From Acanthaster planci (lineage: Eukaryota; Echinodermata; Asteroidea; Valvatida; Acanthasteridae), in NCBI RefSeq assembly GCF_001949145.1, contig NW_019091366.1, positions 2,929,925 through 2,981,424 on the forward strand: a stretch of DNA of 51,500 bases, given 5' to 3'. The notes below the pieces were generated by a model that saw nothing but the letters and a program-made list of their open reading frames with translations, was not told the DNA's origin and did not search any database. Made by a program: the position numbers and the translations under genes. Of this stretch, positions 50,362-51,500 are shown one piece after another. The stretch's first letter is position 1. Each line of letters starts with the position of its first letter.

Positions 50362-51187
50362 CATGGAGGAAGGACACAGAAGGAGTTTGAACTGCCCTGA
50401 CTATGGCATCTGGCCAATTACCACTTTCTGGCATGCCTGGTATGTCCATAGCCAGAGTGCAGTGCACACCTGCTACTCACCACCAGCCTCCTTTGTACCC
50501 CATGATCAATCGCCGCAATTTTTCGTTGGTGTACTGCAGTATAGGAAGTTGAATATTTATGCCATCGTTGGTGCTTGATATGATCTGACAACAACATTAA
50601 AATATTAGGCTCTGTACCTGAAGTGTTCATGTGCAGCTGTTGCCCTTATCGAACGCTTTCTTCTGGACTTCTTTTGGGAATAAATAGCGAAGCTGTTTGT
50701 AAGATTTTGACTTTTATTTGAATCATTTTTATTACGGAATTTACACAAAAAGGTATTTTATGAGATCTCACGATCCCTCCCTGTGATGAAACAGTGCATT
50801 TGTTTTTCGTGAACTTAACTTGCCTGTGGTGTTCAACATGTTGTTGGCCAGTCTTAGCCAAACACATACAAAGACGTTCAAAACTGATGTATTGAAGATG
50901 TTTTGGAGTGACAAAATAAAATTACAAACAAATGCATGGATAATGAAGAGGCATCAAAATAAAATATTCACTCCTGCAAAAGTAAATCTGATGTTAATTG
51001 CAAAGTTAATTCCAAAGAAAACACCGCAAATATTGTTAGATATCACTGGCCCCAATTGTCCGGCTACGCTGCAGGCAGTAATCAGGCATTTTTGGAATGT
51101 TTACTATTGTTCGTCTGACCGGCGGCGATGATCATCAAGCACTTTGATGTGCCAGAGTTGTAACTCCTTCTGTGTCCTCCCTCCATG
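50362..51187. repeat. Inverted repeat, 32-nt arms 760 nt apart
   Basis: The left arm starts CATGGAGGAAGGACACAGAA at 50362. The right arm (51156-51187) is its inverted copy with three mismatches. The enclosed 760 nt has no transposase-like frame. It could be the ends of a non-autonomous element, but no target duplication was found. Confidence 0.6.
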
Positions 51188-51204
51188 CTTCGTCGACGCG
51201 TCCA

Positions 51205-51228
51205 TTTCACGTTGGATCCAACGTGAAA
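51205..51228. repeat. Perfect 24-bp palindrome
   Basis: The half-site TTTCACGTTGGA is followed directly by its exact reverse complement, with no spacer. It lies about 130 nt before the TATA-like element of the putative downstream promoter and contains two CACGTT half E-box words. Confidence 0.9.
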
Positions 51229-51279
51229 CTTTGGACCTTCAACAATGATTGAATATTCAAGTGACACACCTCCCAAATA

Positions 51280-51448
51280 GACCAATCAGCACTCAATGAG
51301 AACCACACATGGTTAACGCAGAGGGCGCAATTTATATTCCTTGAGTCAGTCGAGTTTCGTTGCGGCTGGCCATAAGCTGACACTGGTAAAAGTCTGCGCG
51401 TTTGTGCTTCGCGAAGCAGTTTTATCTTTCAGAAATTACCAAGTACGT
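51280..51448 (+). promoter_or_regulatory. Putative promoter and first non-coding exon of a downstream gene
   Basis: ACCAATCAGC (51281-51290) is a good CCAAT/NF-Y box. TTTATATTCC (51331-51340) is TATA-like about 50 nt later, and CpG dinucleotides become frequent after it. A GTAAGTAA donor at 51449 could end a short 5' UTR exon. No coding frame is visible before the window ends, so this is a prediction from signals only. Confidence 0.4.
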
Positions 51449-51500
51449 GTAAGTAATCTTTGTCTTGGTTAATGGCAATAAAAGTACATTGCGAGGTAGA

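Larger units (their letters stand above)
50221..51279. other. Intergenic stretch downstream of GALC
   Basis: It is bounded by a 32-nt inverted repeat (50362-50393 and 51156-51187, 29 matches) and contains a perfect 24-bp palindrome at 51205-51228. No gene recognised. Short open frames on both strands over the inverted repeat both contain a GGHRRS-like word simply because the arms are copies of each other. Confidence 0.5.

Noticed and set aside
51190-51220. Cloning adapter or vector: GTCGACGCGT near GGATCC
   Set aside because: SalI, MluI and BamHI-like sites lie close together, but the flanking sequence is not a vector sequence I recognise and GGATCC is the centre of the natural-looking palindrome. 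Raw reads could settle it.

Overview
This window is animal genomic DNA. Coding sequence is split into short exons with GT-AG introns, and it is AT-rich, with introns from about 0.15 kb to 12 kb. Deuterostome-type gene content (a galactocerebrosidase close to the vertebrate enzyme), many TACATGTA words and a tRNA-type SINE suggest a marine invertebrate deuterostome, perhaps an echinoderm. I infer that origin; nothing here proves it. There is one assembly gap of 53 N. No prokaryotic features, rRNA genes, intact tRNA genes or CRISPR arrays are visible.

Layout, all genes on the + strand. (1) 1-33.5 kb: the 3' three quarters of a TIA1/TIAR-type RNA-binding protein gene. The exons encode the end of RRM1, then RRM2, RRM3 and a Gln/Tyr-rich prion-like tail. 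The start of RRM1 lies upstream of the window. A 21-nt in-frame micro-exon sits between RRM1 and RRM2, at the place of the known alternative exon of human TIA1. The introns hold minisatellites, a small TA-flanked MITE and a SINE. (2) 33.5-38.5 kb: intergenic DNA with a second SINE copy, a hAT-like MITE and, just before the next gene, an inverted pair of M-box/E-box words and a TATA-like element. (3) 38.5-49.4 kb: a complete galactocerebrosidase (GALC) gene. Fifteen coding exons per transcript encode 682 residues, with a signal peptide, the TIM barrel with both catalytic Glu residues, and the C-terminal beta-sandwich/lectin part. (4) 49.4-51.5 kb: the GALC 3' region, then a CpG-containing stretch with CCAAT and TATA-like elements that looks like the start of another + strand gene.

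The most striking feature is in GALC. The exon carrying the catalytic acid/base (motif IWNE) is present three times in tandem, at 42724-42890, 43237-43403 and 44064-44230. Each copy is exactly 167 nt, has good splice sites, an open frame and a phase 0 start/phase 2 end. The encoded proteins are 50-62% identical to each other. Because 167 is not a multiple of three, a transcript keeps its frame only if it uses exactly one copy; zero or two copies give an early stop. This has the architecture of a mutually exclusive exon cluster. It would produce three GALC enzymes differing in the segment from the end of barrel strand 4 to strand 6. I know of no report of this for GALC.

The two genes have no known pathway link. 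TIA1 proteins do promote use of weak 5' splice sites followed by U-tracts, and GALC exon 6 has exactly such a site. RNA-seq junction reads would settle the splicing claims.
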